64,000 bases of DNA, from NCBI GenBank assembly GCA_002394395.1, contig DGTR01000031.1, positions 15,847 to 79,846 of the forward strand. Direction: 5' to 3'. Within the stretch, counting starts at the first letter, position 1. Each line of letters begins with the position of its first letter. Shown in pieces: positions 17,901-24,815 of the stretch. Source of the stretch: Bacteroidales bacterium UBA4331. GTDB lineage: Bacteria; Bacteroidota; Bacteroidia; Bacteroidales; Paludibacteraceae. A program made the translations under genes and the position numbers. A model generated the notes under the pieces. The model worked only from the letters and a program-made list of their open reading frames with translations. It was not told where the DNA came from and did no database searches.

Positions 17901-18793
17901 TTATTGGGGTCGAAAGCCTTCCATTCTCGGCCTCCGATATATACCTTTTGTACCTTACTGGAATAGATCAAGGTAATATCATCAACCTCCATCGTGCTAC
18001 CGGCATACTGACCGTTGTTTGCACGGAAATCCGGGTACCTGCCGGCAGAGAGGATGACGTTACATTTGGTTGGCTGGTCGTCGTTGAGGTAGTAGATCGG
18101 CACAACAATTCGCGTCCAATTCGGGTATGCTTTCTTCTGATAGAACCACCCCTCAGCAATCTGTTTGGCTTGCGTCTTAGGCGTTCCGCACTCGTTGCCG
18201 TTCAACGCCAAACGGATATCCGACTCCTCATCGACGCAGTACTGCGGCGCCGCAGAGGAGAGATTGGTACAAGATAGGTTCTTCGCCTTGTAAGACTCGC
18301 CTTGCGACGTGCCCGACCATGCGTAATAGAGAAGGTGAAAATGCTCTTCATTAATATGATCTCCGGCAGCCTGATCCACCGAACTGTCGTAGTAGCGCTT
18401 GATCCAAACGACCATTGAGTCCGGACGGTGCGTCCAACTGATACCTCCATAGGTACCGGCGGTAGCATCATCGATAGAGGTCAGGCTGGATACATACGCC
18501 CATGGATGCCCCAAAGCCACGTATCCCGGCGAGGTAGCACCGATACCCATTACACCCACAAACTGATCCTGGATCTTCAGCGCCTTTCCGGATCTACCGG
18601 TGGACTGATGGGCAAAGTTCTTATCCACGCCTAATTGCGAGACGTTGGAGAAATTCCAATATTTCGGCTGTGCCGTACCTGCAAATTGCGCACCGGACCA
18701 ATCCTCAAAATGGGGATCCGGCAACTGTTGTGCCATTACCGGCGTGAGCCAAATTAATAAGAGAGCCGCTAATGACTTGAAAAATTTACGCAT
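11957..18793 (-). CDS. Giant secreted protein with cadherin-like repeats and two PCMD-type domains
   Basis: A 2278-residue exported protein. After the signal peptide (MRKFFKSLAALLLIWLTPVMAQ) comes a lectin-like domain resembling the 'putative carbohydrate metabolism domain' (PDPHFEDWSG ... SPGYVALGHPW), then about nine cadherin-like beta-sandwich repeats of 80-90 residues. Their recurrent frame is LxxIxVDGxxLxxFxPxxxxYxVxLPxGTTxxP followed by TITVTAEDG and YTLxF. A second PCMD-like domain lies around residues 1090-1330 (DLTFDLGFENWHTF), then roughly nine more repeats. The last 100 residues (VAIYDFAGRLLKIAEV ... GTYFHAESGNLYFYVFF) look like a type IX secretion sorting domain, though not a perfect one. 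It is probably a surface adhesin or carbohydrate-binding scaffold. It heads an operon with a glycosyltransferase and a flippase-like protein. Confidence 0.8.
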   Translation of the reverse strand: MRKFFKSLAALLLIWLTPVMAQQLPDPHFEDWSGAQFAGTAQPKYWNFSNVSQLGVDKNFAHQSTGRSGKALKIQDQFVGVMGIGATSPGYVALGHPWAYVSSLTSIDDATAGTYGGISWTHRPDSMVVWIKRYYDSSVDQAAGDHINEEHFHLLYYAWSGTSQGESYKAKNLSCTNLSSAAPQYCVDEESDIRLALNGNECGTPKTQAKQIAEGWFYQKKAYPNWTRIVVPIYYLNDDQPTKCNVILSAGRYPDFRANNGQYAGSTMEVDDITLIYSSKVQKVYIGGREWKAFDPNNTTGEQIYSLGLGATTIPEISLVRGAGTLTNTRGNKATFPGRRLGSNEYTVVNGQVDGEATTITVTANDNSSTTTYRIKFVSQASNNARLSDIQVNGESLTGFNAYLTNYNVSLPYGTTEVPVVSASTQDASATVQITQPTSVNGNASIEVTAADGTTKMTYTLAFSVAPLTDVTLKNIFVDGAPLAGFQPNKSNYNVSLPLSTVAAPTITWESAYPAGVQQIQLLNNTLDGGAQVKVSIPGTTLSKTYKLTYKIEASSYSYLAGIALDGTPLEGFQPEQTVYSITLPMGTTTLPTITYTAGDPYQTITLTEGGVEGTTRIEVKAASGATTTYRLQFSTEKSSNNALAAITVDGEPIADFDPQVLSYTISLPAGTKTIPAVTYTPGDPYQTVSVVTNQALWMARLTVSAGDGSIRQYVLNFEVQKSENAFLQMIYLNGTELAEFAPEVLNYTLVWEQETMPKVTVLAGENQVVSITSPSSYGTARIVVTPEEGTPNIYTVRFDSPNQVSLPPFPTDSFPASQQAQLAGLYIGGQAYDAFQPDVYEYSYPLPWRTKQVPAVVPVAGENTQMISVAHGAVDHTTTITVLAEDGVATSTYRIAFPVAKSNNTALLSVEIEGLDNFPFDPAIHEYANLILPYGTSSSPSITAEKAESEQALVITESPIGKPSTIVVKAEDGTEATYSFSFQVALPDETNILLSAIIDGYGSLDLTTGTNFDVNLPYGTTSFDILSVVKNYPEQEVTVINGGVATPTVITAKSMNPAEADAVYTITPHVNPYDPAQLMEIQADGVTIPNFRPDVYNYVLSVTGATPTLSYTAQPGAVVYDDTNAKRVIYDVDAGEYIHTYTVTFYFPGDLTFDLGFENWHTFTSHPEGRDGDYPHGWNATINAPTTYPSGMFGSAKDYYWPEENVKQSTKHTEGSKSAQVQTVYITKSSESMPGILSLAPMTISLGYYTGTASTITFGDALQFRNTPDQIQIDYNLEENNKVTGWQFIYKANGAQLISGANDFSGLTKNQWYTFTRDLTYASDFEPEDLDITIVSAETLNPHEYYLFAGGASNSNHFTSTMYFDNLRLNYSSVLTGVTVNGAKATISGTNIIANLNAEYYGAPALALTHAVADQMPVITWGNEVNGLRTATIRNYAEDLSYTDYTLKVTRPKSTKTTCTYTLTGRDLTVVKGSPYQTIAVTTNDTAYVITVTAESGAKATYYAAWETSAVEPDHVTEMPAESSLPGESTAKLLNFSLDPVLNYEREFALDSVVMTMTAQRYELHVFGSTNDTTYIIDRYPSNNALLASMSTNNETLPDFYSEIYDYLISLTSLDAFEAIPEDPDASARYTVVPVNDEYQAIFVEVTAADGVTRTHYSLLANIRPLSSEATLISITSNDVLLSDFAPNTYVYNLNLPAHSVIPQIDAVACAGATVENTTTVTGSSAVVTFTVTSEDESVVRTYTVNVNILPSEVCTLNNLFFGGNAVEGFEATKTNYTVELPYGTTTMPEVDYILTDNASTATKTVDDKTVTITVTAEDGVHQTQYTLVFTIAKSNNADLQSISLDGTPLSTFFADEHAYTVSLPYGAATPAITAEAADPAATVVIEGTTITVTAEDGVTKGVYTLSFTYLPSTNAELQAINLDGILQKDYQPNHYEYTDTVLYGASMPVVTWVVGDEQQVVDTTWVGDTELTIAVTAGDGKTTTEYVLTFIHQLSSNCRLSDLQINGVTIEGFDPDSIVYVVTYPIATPESALFGLEAVVAIPEDPAATVTITMDGTTAQILVTAADGTRAVYVVEQVILLSSESRLKMVWLDGTEVRDFNPDTLEYTIVLPQGATLPEITALPIDTLSEWDQSMPVEIENGMEVQLFCTAQDGSTTNYILTFTYAEWLASAVVDNDDYIFYYYGDHQYKAVSIGIGIQVAIYDFAGRLLKIAEVPTADPADVEVRVDQQGNQKLLSVKPSAAGTYFHAESGNLYFYVFFDSKTKKIEKGGKFGMQ

Positions 18794-18857
18794 ATTAATA
18801 TTTTTATTAAAAATTTCACACTTTCAGGCCTCAAAATGGGCCATTTTTTATCGGGTG

Positions 18858-18889
18858 CAAAATTACTGCTATTTTGTCAAGTACGCAAT
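18858..18889 (-). promoter_or_regulatory. Bacteroidota-type promoter for the giant repeat protein
   Basis: On the minus strand TAATTTTG lies at 18858-18865, with ATTG (near-consensus TTTG) 20 nt upstream at 18886-18889. The position is about 65 nt before the ATG at 18793. Confidence 0.6.
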
Positions 18890-18948
18890 AACGATTATTG
18901 GGAAAAGATATACGATTATTAAGTCCCACTCTAAAAGAGTGTGATTTT

Positions 18949-20049
18949 TTATTGCCCAAGGCGGTGAAGATGGCAGAGCATGAGGGAGCCGTCCTCGCGA
19001 CGTAGGTGCATGCCGTTGCCTTCGCAGAACGTCCATGCCTTGCAGTCTTTGCAGGGCTCGAGTTGCCGCATCCAAGAGCGGTCGCGATAGGGCTTGAAGC
19101 CGTTTTCCCAGACGGACCAGAAGGAGTCGCGGTAGATGTTTCCCTGGTAGTATTTGCCGCGGATGGAAGTGCAGGCAGAAATGGAACCGTCGATAAGAAT
19201 GGAAGCGACGGAGATACCTGCGGCACATTGGTAGAGATGGTCACGTACGCGCCCCTCGTAGGTGCCTAAATAACCTTCGCAGGAATAAGAGACATGCCGT
19301 CCCGCTTCGCGCTCGGAGGCAATATAATCCATGAGGTATTGGAACTGTTCGTCAGTCAGCAGGAGTTCGGGATTAGAAGCCGCGCGGCCCATAGGGTCGA
19401 TTCCGAAGACACGCCAGTCTCGCACGCCGAGCGACCAGAGCATCTCACGGATTTGAGGCAGGTGGTCTATCGTGCGTTGATTGACGCAAGTGACGACGTC
19501 CCATACAACAGAGCCTACCCCCTTCCCCTCCCTAAAGGGAAGGGAGTTATTATAATCAACAATGAGTCTGATAGCGCGAGTGGCTCCTTCGAAAGCCAAG
19601 GGGTGCTGGCGGAGCCAAATATGGTCTTGCTCGAGTCCGTCGCAAGAGACCGTGATAGAGCGTAAACCGGCAGAGAGGAGTTCGTGGAATTTCTGCTCCG
19701 TGAGGGCAAGTCCGTTGGTCACCATGCCCCATGGATAGCCACGTTGCTTGAGGGCACGGCCTACCTCTGCAAGGTCTTTGCGCATGAGGGGTTCACCGCC
19801 GGAAATGATGATCAGTAACTTATGCGGATCGACATGCGGCGTGATCTCCGTATCGATGACCCGGAGGAAATCTTCTGCGGGCATGTCGGGCGTCTCGATG
19901 GAAGCGACGCAGTCGCTGCCGCAATGCAAACAATGCACATTGCAGCGAAGCGTGGACTCCCAAAAGAGTTGACGAAGAGGATGTAACTCCTTCAGGTTAC
20001 GACGGCGGATGGACTCCAACCAGAGTGCTATTTTAAGGCGCAGGTTCAT
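18949..20049 (-). CDS. Radical SAM/SPASM enzyme of the rSAM/lipoprotein type
   Basis: A 366-residue radical SAM enzyme. The 4Fe-4S motif is CNVHCLHC (Cys 36, 40, 43). SGGEPLMRKDL and VTNGLAL are the SAM-binding signatures. A C-terminal SPASM region with many Cys (YQCAAG, ACTSIRGKYYQGNIY, CKDCKAWTFCEGNG) should hold auxiliary clusters. I start it at the Met before NLRLKIALWLESIRRRNLKE; the longer frame enters the upstream gene. The opening helix and the pairing with tiny lipoproteins match my memory of the rSAM/lipoprotein system (TIGR04133/TIGR04134), whose product is unknown. A micro-repeat at about 19510-19549 inserts SLPFREGKGVG in the middle of the barrel. The start overlaps the upstream lipoprotein by 17 nt. 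Confidence 0.85.
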   Translation of the reverse strand: MNLRLKIALWLESIRRRNLKELHPLRQLFWESTLRCNVHCLHCGSDCVASIETPDMPAEDFLRVIDTEITPHVDPHKLLIIISGGEPLMRKDLAEVGRALKQRGYPWGMVTNGLALTEQKFHELLSAGLRSITVSCDGLEQDHIWLRQHPLAFEGATRAIRLIVDYNNSLPFREGKGVGSVVWDVVTCVNQRTIDHLPQIREMLWSLGVRDWRVFGIDPMGRAASNPELLLTDEQFQYLMDYIASEREAGRHVSYSCEGYLGTYEGRVRDHLYQCAAGISVASILIDGSISACTSIRGKYYQGNIYRDSFWSVWENGFKPYRDRSWMRQLEPCKDCKAWTFCEGNGMHLRREDGSLMLCHLHRLGQ

Positions 20050-20230
20050 CTTCCGGAGGCATGGGAATACCGTAAAGTTCTTCGATATCGTCCGACTGAT
20101 AGCCGGTGCTATCGTTCTTGGGTGGCGGGCCATATTTACACTCCGGCGCTCTGTCGCAGCTGCCAATCCCTAATGCACCGAGAATAAGCACAATCAGCGC
20201 ATTGATGCGTGTCAGAAATTTAGTTCTCAT
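20033..20230 (-). CDS. Small lipoprotein paired with the radical SAM enzyme
   Basis: A 65-residue lipoprotein precursor: MRTKFLTRINALIVLILGALG is a signal peptide ending in the lipobox GSC (Cys near residue 25). The mature peptide of about 40 residues is acidic and proline-rich (CKYGPPPKNDS, PMPPEDEPAP). The opening 'KFLxRxNALIxLxLGxLGxxSC' is the form I recall for radical SAM-associated lipoproteins (TIGR04134), which also have a Tyr-Gly-Pro/Cys-Pro stretch just after the Cys. It starts on the last base of the upstream gene's stop codon (TAATG) and its end overlaps the rSAM start. It is a likely substrate of the enzyme, but this is inference. Confidence 0.75.
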   Translation of the reverse strand: MRTKFLTRINALIVLILGALGIGSCDRAPECKYGPPPKNDSTGYQSDDIEELYGIPMPPEDEPAP

Positions 20231-20424
20231 TATTTCGTTTTTGGGGTTTCTTCCGCTTCTTTTTGGAGCACTTCATCTACTTGCTCCTGATCCTCAACGA
20301 AAGCAGGATCGTCTTCATAACGCGTAGGAGCAGGACCGTAACAAGCCGCAAAAGTGAACGCGACTCCGGTCAACAAGCAGAGCTTGATGCTCATCCGCAA
20401 AATCCGGTCGATGATGTTTCTCAT
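20230..20424 (-). CDS. Second small lipoprotein of the rSAM operon
   Basis: A 64-residue precursor. MRNIIDRILRMSIKLCLLTGVAFTFAAC is a lipoprotein signal with the Cys near residue 28. The mature part begins CYGPAPTRYEDDPAF and ends in a Glu/Lys-rich tail. It shares the Tyr-Gly-Pro-x-Pro motif near the lipidated Cys with the next gene, so the two may be paralogous substrates. I chose the ATG at 20424; the longer frame begins upstream within the promoter region. It is the first gene after the promoter at 20451-20482 and is coupled (TAATG) to the second lipoprotein. Confidence 0.7.
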   Translation of the reverse strand: MRNIIDRILRMSIKLCLLTGVAFTFAACYGPAPTRYEDDPAFVEDQEQVDEVLQKEAEETPKTK

Positions 20425-20450
20425 AATGGTACGTTTATAAAATTCGGGTG

Positions 20451-20482
20451 CAAAGATACTACAAAATTTTGAAATATGCAAG
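20451..20482 (-). promoter_or_regulatory. Bacteroidota-type promoter for the rSAM/lipoprotein operon
   Basis: Minus-strand TATCTTTG at 20451-20458 and CTTG (near-consensus) 20 nt upstream at 20479-20482. It gives a short leader of about 20 nt before the ATG at 20424. Confidence 0.6.
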
Positions 20483-20587
20483 AAAAATTGCCCTATTTTT
20501 TATAAAATACGCAACTTTTGAGTGTATGAGCGGGTAAATATGTAGTAAGAACGTCATCTAATGATCCGTTGATTGAACGATTTATCA

Positions 20588-20653
20588 CCTACTAATAACC
20601 TACTAATCACCTACTAATTACATACTAACCATATACTAATCGCGTACTACAAT
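20588..20653. repeat. 11-nt tandem array, six units
   Basis: Six units of exactly 11 nt with a TACTAAT-like core: CCTACTAATAA, CCTACTAATCA, CCTACTAATTA, CATACTAACCA, TATACTAATCG, CGTACTACAAT. It fills part of the 353-nt gap between the rSAM operon and the MauE/DoxX gene. Apart from the promoter, nothing else is apparent in that gap. Confidence 0.9.
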
Positions 20654-20777
20654 ACTGACTTTCGACAAAGGGAACAGAGAAGGCGTATAGGTCAAATAGA
20701 AGAAGAAAGGGATACATGCAGGTAAATACTCTAAAAATGGCCGCGCATGCTTGCTTGAAAAAGGAAAGGATTTGTTT

Positions 20778-21656
20778 CTAAGGGATAAGCAAGGCGGGAG
20801 AAACGACCATGCCTGAATATTGCGAGAAAATCGTATCGTGGCGAATGAAGAATGTAGTAGGAAGCGTGGTTGTTAAGCGATACATGGAGAACTGAGAGAT
20901 TTCACGAATTTCGAAGTTGGTATCAAAAAGACGATCAAAACGTGCCTTTGCGATGGAGTCCTCAAGGGCTAAAGCAATTACTTTGTCTGCCAATCCCATT
21001 TGCTGGTATTGGTTAACATTTCCGATGGAGTTTTGGCAATAAGGGCAGGAATAAGAGAAGGCAAAAACCAAGTATGTCGAGTCGGGGCTACAGGTGATTA
21101 GTTCGGACAGTTGGCTATCTTTCAATGGTATGGGCTGAAACGAATTTTGATTTTGGAGGCATTTTGCTCCGTGCATAGAGAAGCCACACATGAACATGAC
21201 GACTACAGCAATAAGTGCCATAAAAGCGATAGATGAGATAGTTGGTTTAGGATTTTCCTTAGTAAAAGAAAGAAAAGATGGAAGGAGCATCAAAAGCAAG
21301 ATGGCATTTCGCAAGAAGGTGAGCCAAGGTATGGAATTAAGCCATGTAAGGGGGCCGAAACAACCACAATTAGTTATTCCGCGCGCAGTTATTCCATATA
21401 AATAAATGGAAGAAACAGCTAAAAGGAAAATGGAAGTTATAATAGCTGTTTGCTTGGGGTAAAAGTCGAAAACAAGCATTATGCCCAAGAAGATTTCAAC
21501 AAAGATAACAAGTGGTGCGGCAAAGCCAAACCACGTTTCGCCATATTCGCTCATAAGATCCGCAAAGGCGGAGGTGTCGATGGCTTTGAGAAGACCAGAA
21601 AGAAGAAAAACAAGACCTACAAGGAAGCGGAAGATTTTAGGTAATTGTTGCGACAT
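20778..21656 (-). CDS. MauE/DoxX-like membrane protein fused to a thioredoxin-like domain
   Basis: A 292-residue protein. Residues 1-165 form four or five membrane helices of the DoxX/MauE type (FLVGLVFLLSGLLKAIDTSAFADLM) with the cysteine pair NCGC at 97 and 99. Residues from about 170 lie outside the membrane and carry the thioredoxin-like active site CPYC (204-207) and a cis-Pro-like LPTTFF. The predicted role is passing electrons or disulfides across the membrane to a periplasmic substrate. The only neighbour in the operon is the small Cys-containing lipoprotein 56 nt upstream, a plausible client. Codon use is AT-richer than in the flanking operons. The exact direction of the redox reaction cannot be seen. 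Confidence 0.8.
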   Translation of the reverse strand: MSQQLPKIFRFLVGLVFLLSGLLKAIDTSAFADLMSEYGETWFGFAAPLVIFVEIFLGIMLVFDFYPKQTAIITSIFLLAVSSIYLYGITARGITNCGCFGPLTWLNSIPWLTFLRNAILLLMLLPSFLSFTKENPKPTISSIAFMALIAVVVMFMCGFSMHGAKCLQNQNSFQPIPLKDSQLSELITCSPDSTYLVFAFSYSCPYCQNSIGNVNQYQQMGLADKVIALALEDSIAKARFDRLFDTNFEIREISQFSMYRLTTTLPTTFFIRHDTIFSQYSGMVVSPALLIP

Positions 21657-21712
21657 AATGAAAGGATATTAAAAGAAAATGTTGCCCCACCGAAGCAGGG
21701 CAACAAATGGAA

Positions 21713-21973
21713 TTACTGGCAACTGATAGAAGCACTCTGATCATGGCTAACATACATTCCGCGAAGAACACCAGTTAATTCTGCACAACTGGTAGCACCC
21801 ATTTGAGCCATGTCACCTTTTGAAAAATGCTCTCTGGTTGGACCATACCCATCATTAATAGTACAATCACAACCATCAGAAGCAGTGTTTTGATCGTTCT
21901 TGCTGCAAGCAACAAACATCGCGCTCATGGACATCGCTACAAGTGCGCCGATTAAAAAGAATTTCTTTTTCAT
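21713..21973 (-). CDS. Small Cys-rich lipoprotein, possible secreted peptide
   Basis: An 86-residue precursor. A signal peptide (MKKKFFLIGALVAMSMSAMF) ends in a lipobox VAC (Cys 23). The mature peptide of about 63 residues has four more Cys (35, 37, 63, 85), an early CDC pair, a YGPTREHF stretch and a C-terminal Cys-Gln. The longer frame upstream is part of a structured RNA leader, so I start at the ATG at 21973, preceded by an A/T-rich stretch as usual in Bacteroidota. It lies 56 nt before a membrane thiol-redox protein and is probably co-transcribed with it. The leader ends in an intrinsic terminator, so expression is likely controlled by read-through. The family is not recognised. Confidence 0.7.
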   Translation of the reverse strand: MKKKFFLIGALVAMSMSAMFVACSKNDQNTASDGCDCTINDGYGPTREHFSKGDMAQMGATSCAELTGVLRGMYVSHDQSASISCQ

Positions 21974-22059
21974 TTTGAATAAAAATTTAATTGTTATTCC
22001 TGCTCTGACGGCTTTGCAGGTCTTGCCCCGTTTGGAGAGTAGCGGTTCTCTATAGTTAC

Positions 22060-22353
22060 ACAAAAAGCGCAAGCCTCGCTGTTGAATACTCACCAAACGA
22101 GGCCTTCGCATTGCCTATAGAGTCAAATAAACAACAGGAAACCTACGCCGATATGACAAACCGCTCTGCCAAAGAAAGGGCAAAGCAGGGTATAAATGTC
22201 ACACCCATAGGCATCTATTGCTCACTTTGATTTTGACTCTATATTCGAAAGTTGCGAAGTTTCGTTTGGTCAAACGCAAAGCGTCAATAAACGCTATTCA
22301 TAATGTCTGAAAATCCACCCTAACGAAGAGACATATCCCTCCAACGTAGATTT
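22060..22353 (-). ncRNA. Structured RNA (copy A) upstream of the Cys-rich lipoprotein
   Basis: A transcript of about 294 nt starts 7 nt after a consensus promoter (22360-22391) and ends at a hairpin plus T-run (22062-22109). It has no credible protein: the longest small frames are about 25 codons. It is homologous along its length to copy B at 62250-62572. Shared words in the same order include AGGG-ATATGTCT-TTCG, GATGCC-AT-GGT-TG, TATN-CGGCGT-GG-TTC and GGCAAT near the 3' end. Outside the terminator, CTCTATAG and CTATAGAG could pair around it. The family is unknown to me. Confidence 0.6.
22062..22109 (-). terminator. Intrinsic terminator/attenuator of RNA A
   Basis: Read on the minus strand: GCGAAGGCCTCG, a 19-nt loop, CGAGGCTTGCGC, then TTTTT. 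It sits before the coding start at 21973, so it should act as an attenuator for the lipoprotein-redox operon. Confidence 0.7.
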
Positions 22354-22359
22354 TCGCTG

Positions 22360-22391
22360 CAAAGGTACAACTATTTTTTGATATACGCAAA
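22360..22391 (-). promoter_or_regulatory. Bacteroidota-type promoter of RNA A
   Basis: Minus strand TACCTTTG at 22360-22367 and TTTG at 22388-22391, spacing exactly 20 nt. The same arrangement precedes RNA B at 62579. Confidence 0.75.
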
Positions 22392-22584
22392 TTTTTGAGG
22401 ATTTTTTTGCGAAATAGGCCAATTTAGACCGGAATAGGCATATTTAGGTGCACCACCGGAGGTAAAGGCAAAAGAAACGCGCCAGCGGAGGTGGCGGGCA
22501 GAGGATAAGGATGGGTTAAAAGCAATAACAACCCGCTCGCGGAACTCGCGGACACAGGACAATGTGGAGCAGGAACAGATGAAA

Positions 22585-22691
22585 GCCGGATTCAATCCGG
22601 CGGAAATAACAAGAAAGAAAGAGCCGAATAATCCGGCAGAATACGAAGAAGGAAAAGCCGAATAATCCGGCGGAAAAGACAAGAAAGATGA
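22585..22691. repeat. Three-unit palindromic repeat upstream of moxR
   Basis: Three units of 34-38 nt, each opening with an imperfect palindrome (GCCGGATTCAATCCGGC, then GCCGAATAATCCGGC twice) followed by an A/G-rich spacer (GGAAATAACAAGAAAG and variants). The 360-nt gap before moxR holds this, a GGAGGT/GGCGG-rich stretch at about 22455-22560, and no recognisable promoter. Confidence 0.8.
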
Positions 22692-22754
22692 GTTTGGCAC
22701 GGAATTTGTAGTAACGAGATTATCAAAGATAATTAATAAAAACACTATACAACA

Positions 22755-23744
<990 letters not shown>

Positions 23745-23867
23745 AGTACCATTTGGTCATGTACCATGTACCATTTATGTACCATTGGGCTATTTAGCCA
23801 TTTGACTCAATGATTCAATGACCCGATAAATGACCAAATTGTAAATGACCAAATCGTAAATGGATTT
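23745..23867 (+). repeat. Intergenic micro-repeat, TACCATTTGGTCATG / AAATGACCAAATNGT
   Basis: The whole 123-nt gap between moxR and the DUF58 gene consists of variants of GTACCATTTGGTCAT and its reverse complement ATGACCAAATNGTAAAT. The same words fill the gaps before kdsB (41803-41846), around the acyltransferase gene (50222-50262 and 50762-50800) and before rseP's neighbour dxr (52225-52262). Confidence 0.85.
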
Positions 23868-24770
23868 ATGACTTCAGAAGAGTTATTACAAAAAGTCAGG
23901 AAGATAGAGATCAAGACCCACGGGCTGAGTCGGAATATCTTCGCAGGCGAGTACCACAGCCAGTTTAAGGGTCGTGGTATGGCTTTTAGCGAGGTGCGCG
24001 AGTACCAGCCGGGCGATGATGTGAGGTCGATCGACTGGAATGTGACAGCGCGGATGAACCGACCGTACATCAAGGTCTATGAAGAGGAACGCGAGTTGAC
24101 GGTAATGTTGCTCGTTGATGTCAGCGGCAGTCGGAACTTTGGAACCCAAAGCCAGATGAAACGCGACACGATGGCCGAAGTAGCCGCGACACTCGCTTTC
24201 TCCACCATCGAGAACAACGATAAAGTGGGTGTGATCTTCTTCTCCGACCAGGTGGAGAAATTTATTCCGCCAAAGAAGGGTAAGAGCCACGTGCTGCATA
24301 TCATCCGCGAGTTGTTGAGCTTCGAACCCGAACACCACGGGACAGATATCAACGCGGCGCTGGAGTTTCTGACGAACGCGCAGAAGAGACGGTGCACGGC
24401 GTTCCTGATTTCGGATCTGATGGACCCGAAATTAGTCGAAAGTCGAAAGTCGAAAGACCGCTCCACTCAAAGCCAAGTAGAACCTATCGTCATCGCGAGT
24501 CGGAAGCACGACCTCTCGGCGATACAGATCTACGACCGACGCGATGCGGAGATGCCGAATGTGGGACTGCTGAAAGTGAAGGACCCGGAGACGGGTGCCC
24601 GCGTATGGGCAGATACGTCGCTTGCAAGCGTGCGCAACGCCTATGCCGAGGCATGGCGCAAGCAGCAGGAAGCGCTCGAGACCCTTTATACGAAAACCGG
24701 CATGAACCACGTGTCCATGCGGACGGACGAGGACTACGTGAAAAAGCTAATGATGCTTTTTCACAATTGA
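23868..24770 (+). CDS. DUF58 / vWA-like protein of the Bat operon
   Basis: A 300-residue DUF58 protein. The family core is clear: RNIFAGEYHSQFKGRGMAFSEVREYQPGDDVRSIDWNVTAR, then a vWA-like fold starting ELTVMLLVDVSGSRNFG, with LISDLMD and ISDL at later strands. In aerotolerance operons this protein follows MoxR and precedes BatA. It is soluble and probably cytoplasmic, acting with the ATPase. At residues about 190-196 a three-unit 7-nt repeat inserts VESRKSK, followed by DRSTQSQ, on the surface loop after the metal-site strand. No other abnormality. Confidence 0.9.
   Translation: MTSEELLQKVRKIEIKTHGLSRNIFAGEYHSQFKGRGMAFSEVREYQPGDDVRSIDWNVTARMNRPYIKVYEEERELTVMLLVDVSGSRNFGTQSQMKRDTMAEVAATLAFSTIENNDKVGVIFFSDQVEKFIPPKKGKSHVLHIIRELLSFEPEHHGTDINAALEFLTNAQKRRCTAFLISDLMDPKLVESRKSKDRSTQSQVEPIVIASRKHDLSAIQIYDRRDAEMPNVGLLKVKDPETGARVWADTSLASVRNAYAEAWRKQQEALETLYTKTGMNHVSMRTDEDYVKKLMMLFHN
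24435..24455 (+). repeat. 7-nt micro-repeat (3 units) in the DUF58 gene
   Basis: Three perfect GTCGAAA units in frame (VESRKSK), followed by GACCGCTCCACTCAAAG. That tail resembles GACCGCTTCGCTCAAAG at 9706-9722 and the sequence following the first rimP repeat. Confidence 0.9.
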
Positions 24771-24786
24771 TAATTGATAATTATTG

Positions 24787-24806
24787 TTCGCGCAAAGATG
24801 CGCGAA
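24787..24806. repeat. 20-bp palindrome before the BatX-like gene
   Basis: TTCGCGCAAAGATGCGCGAA, 8-bp arms and a 4-nt loop, in the short leader between the DUF58 gene and the next start. It is related in length and pattern to the palindromes at 484, 4973 and 39295. Confidence 0.55.
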
Positions 24807-24815
24807 AAGTGCACA

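Noticed and set aside
21713..22111. 132-residue version of the small lipoprotein
   Set aside because: The first 46 codons run through the terminator stem of RNA A; the signal peptide begins at 21973.
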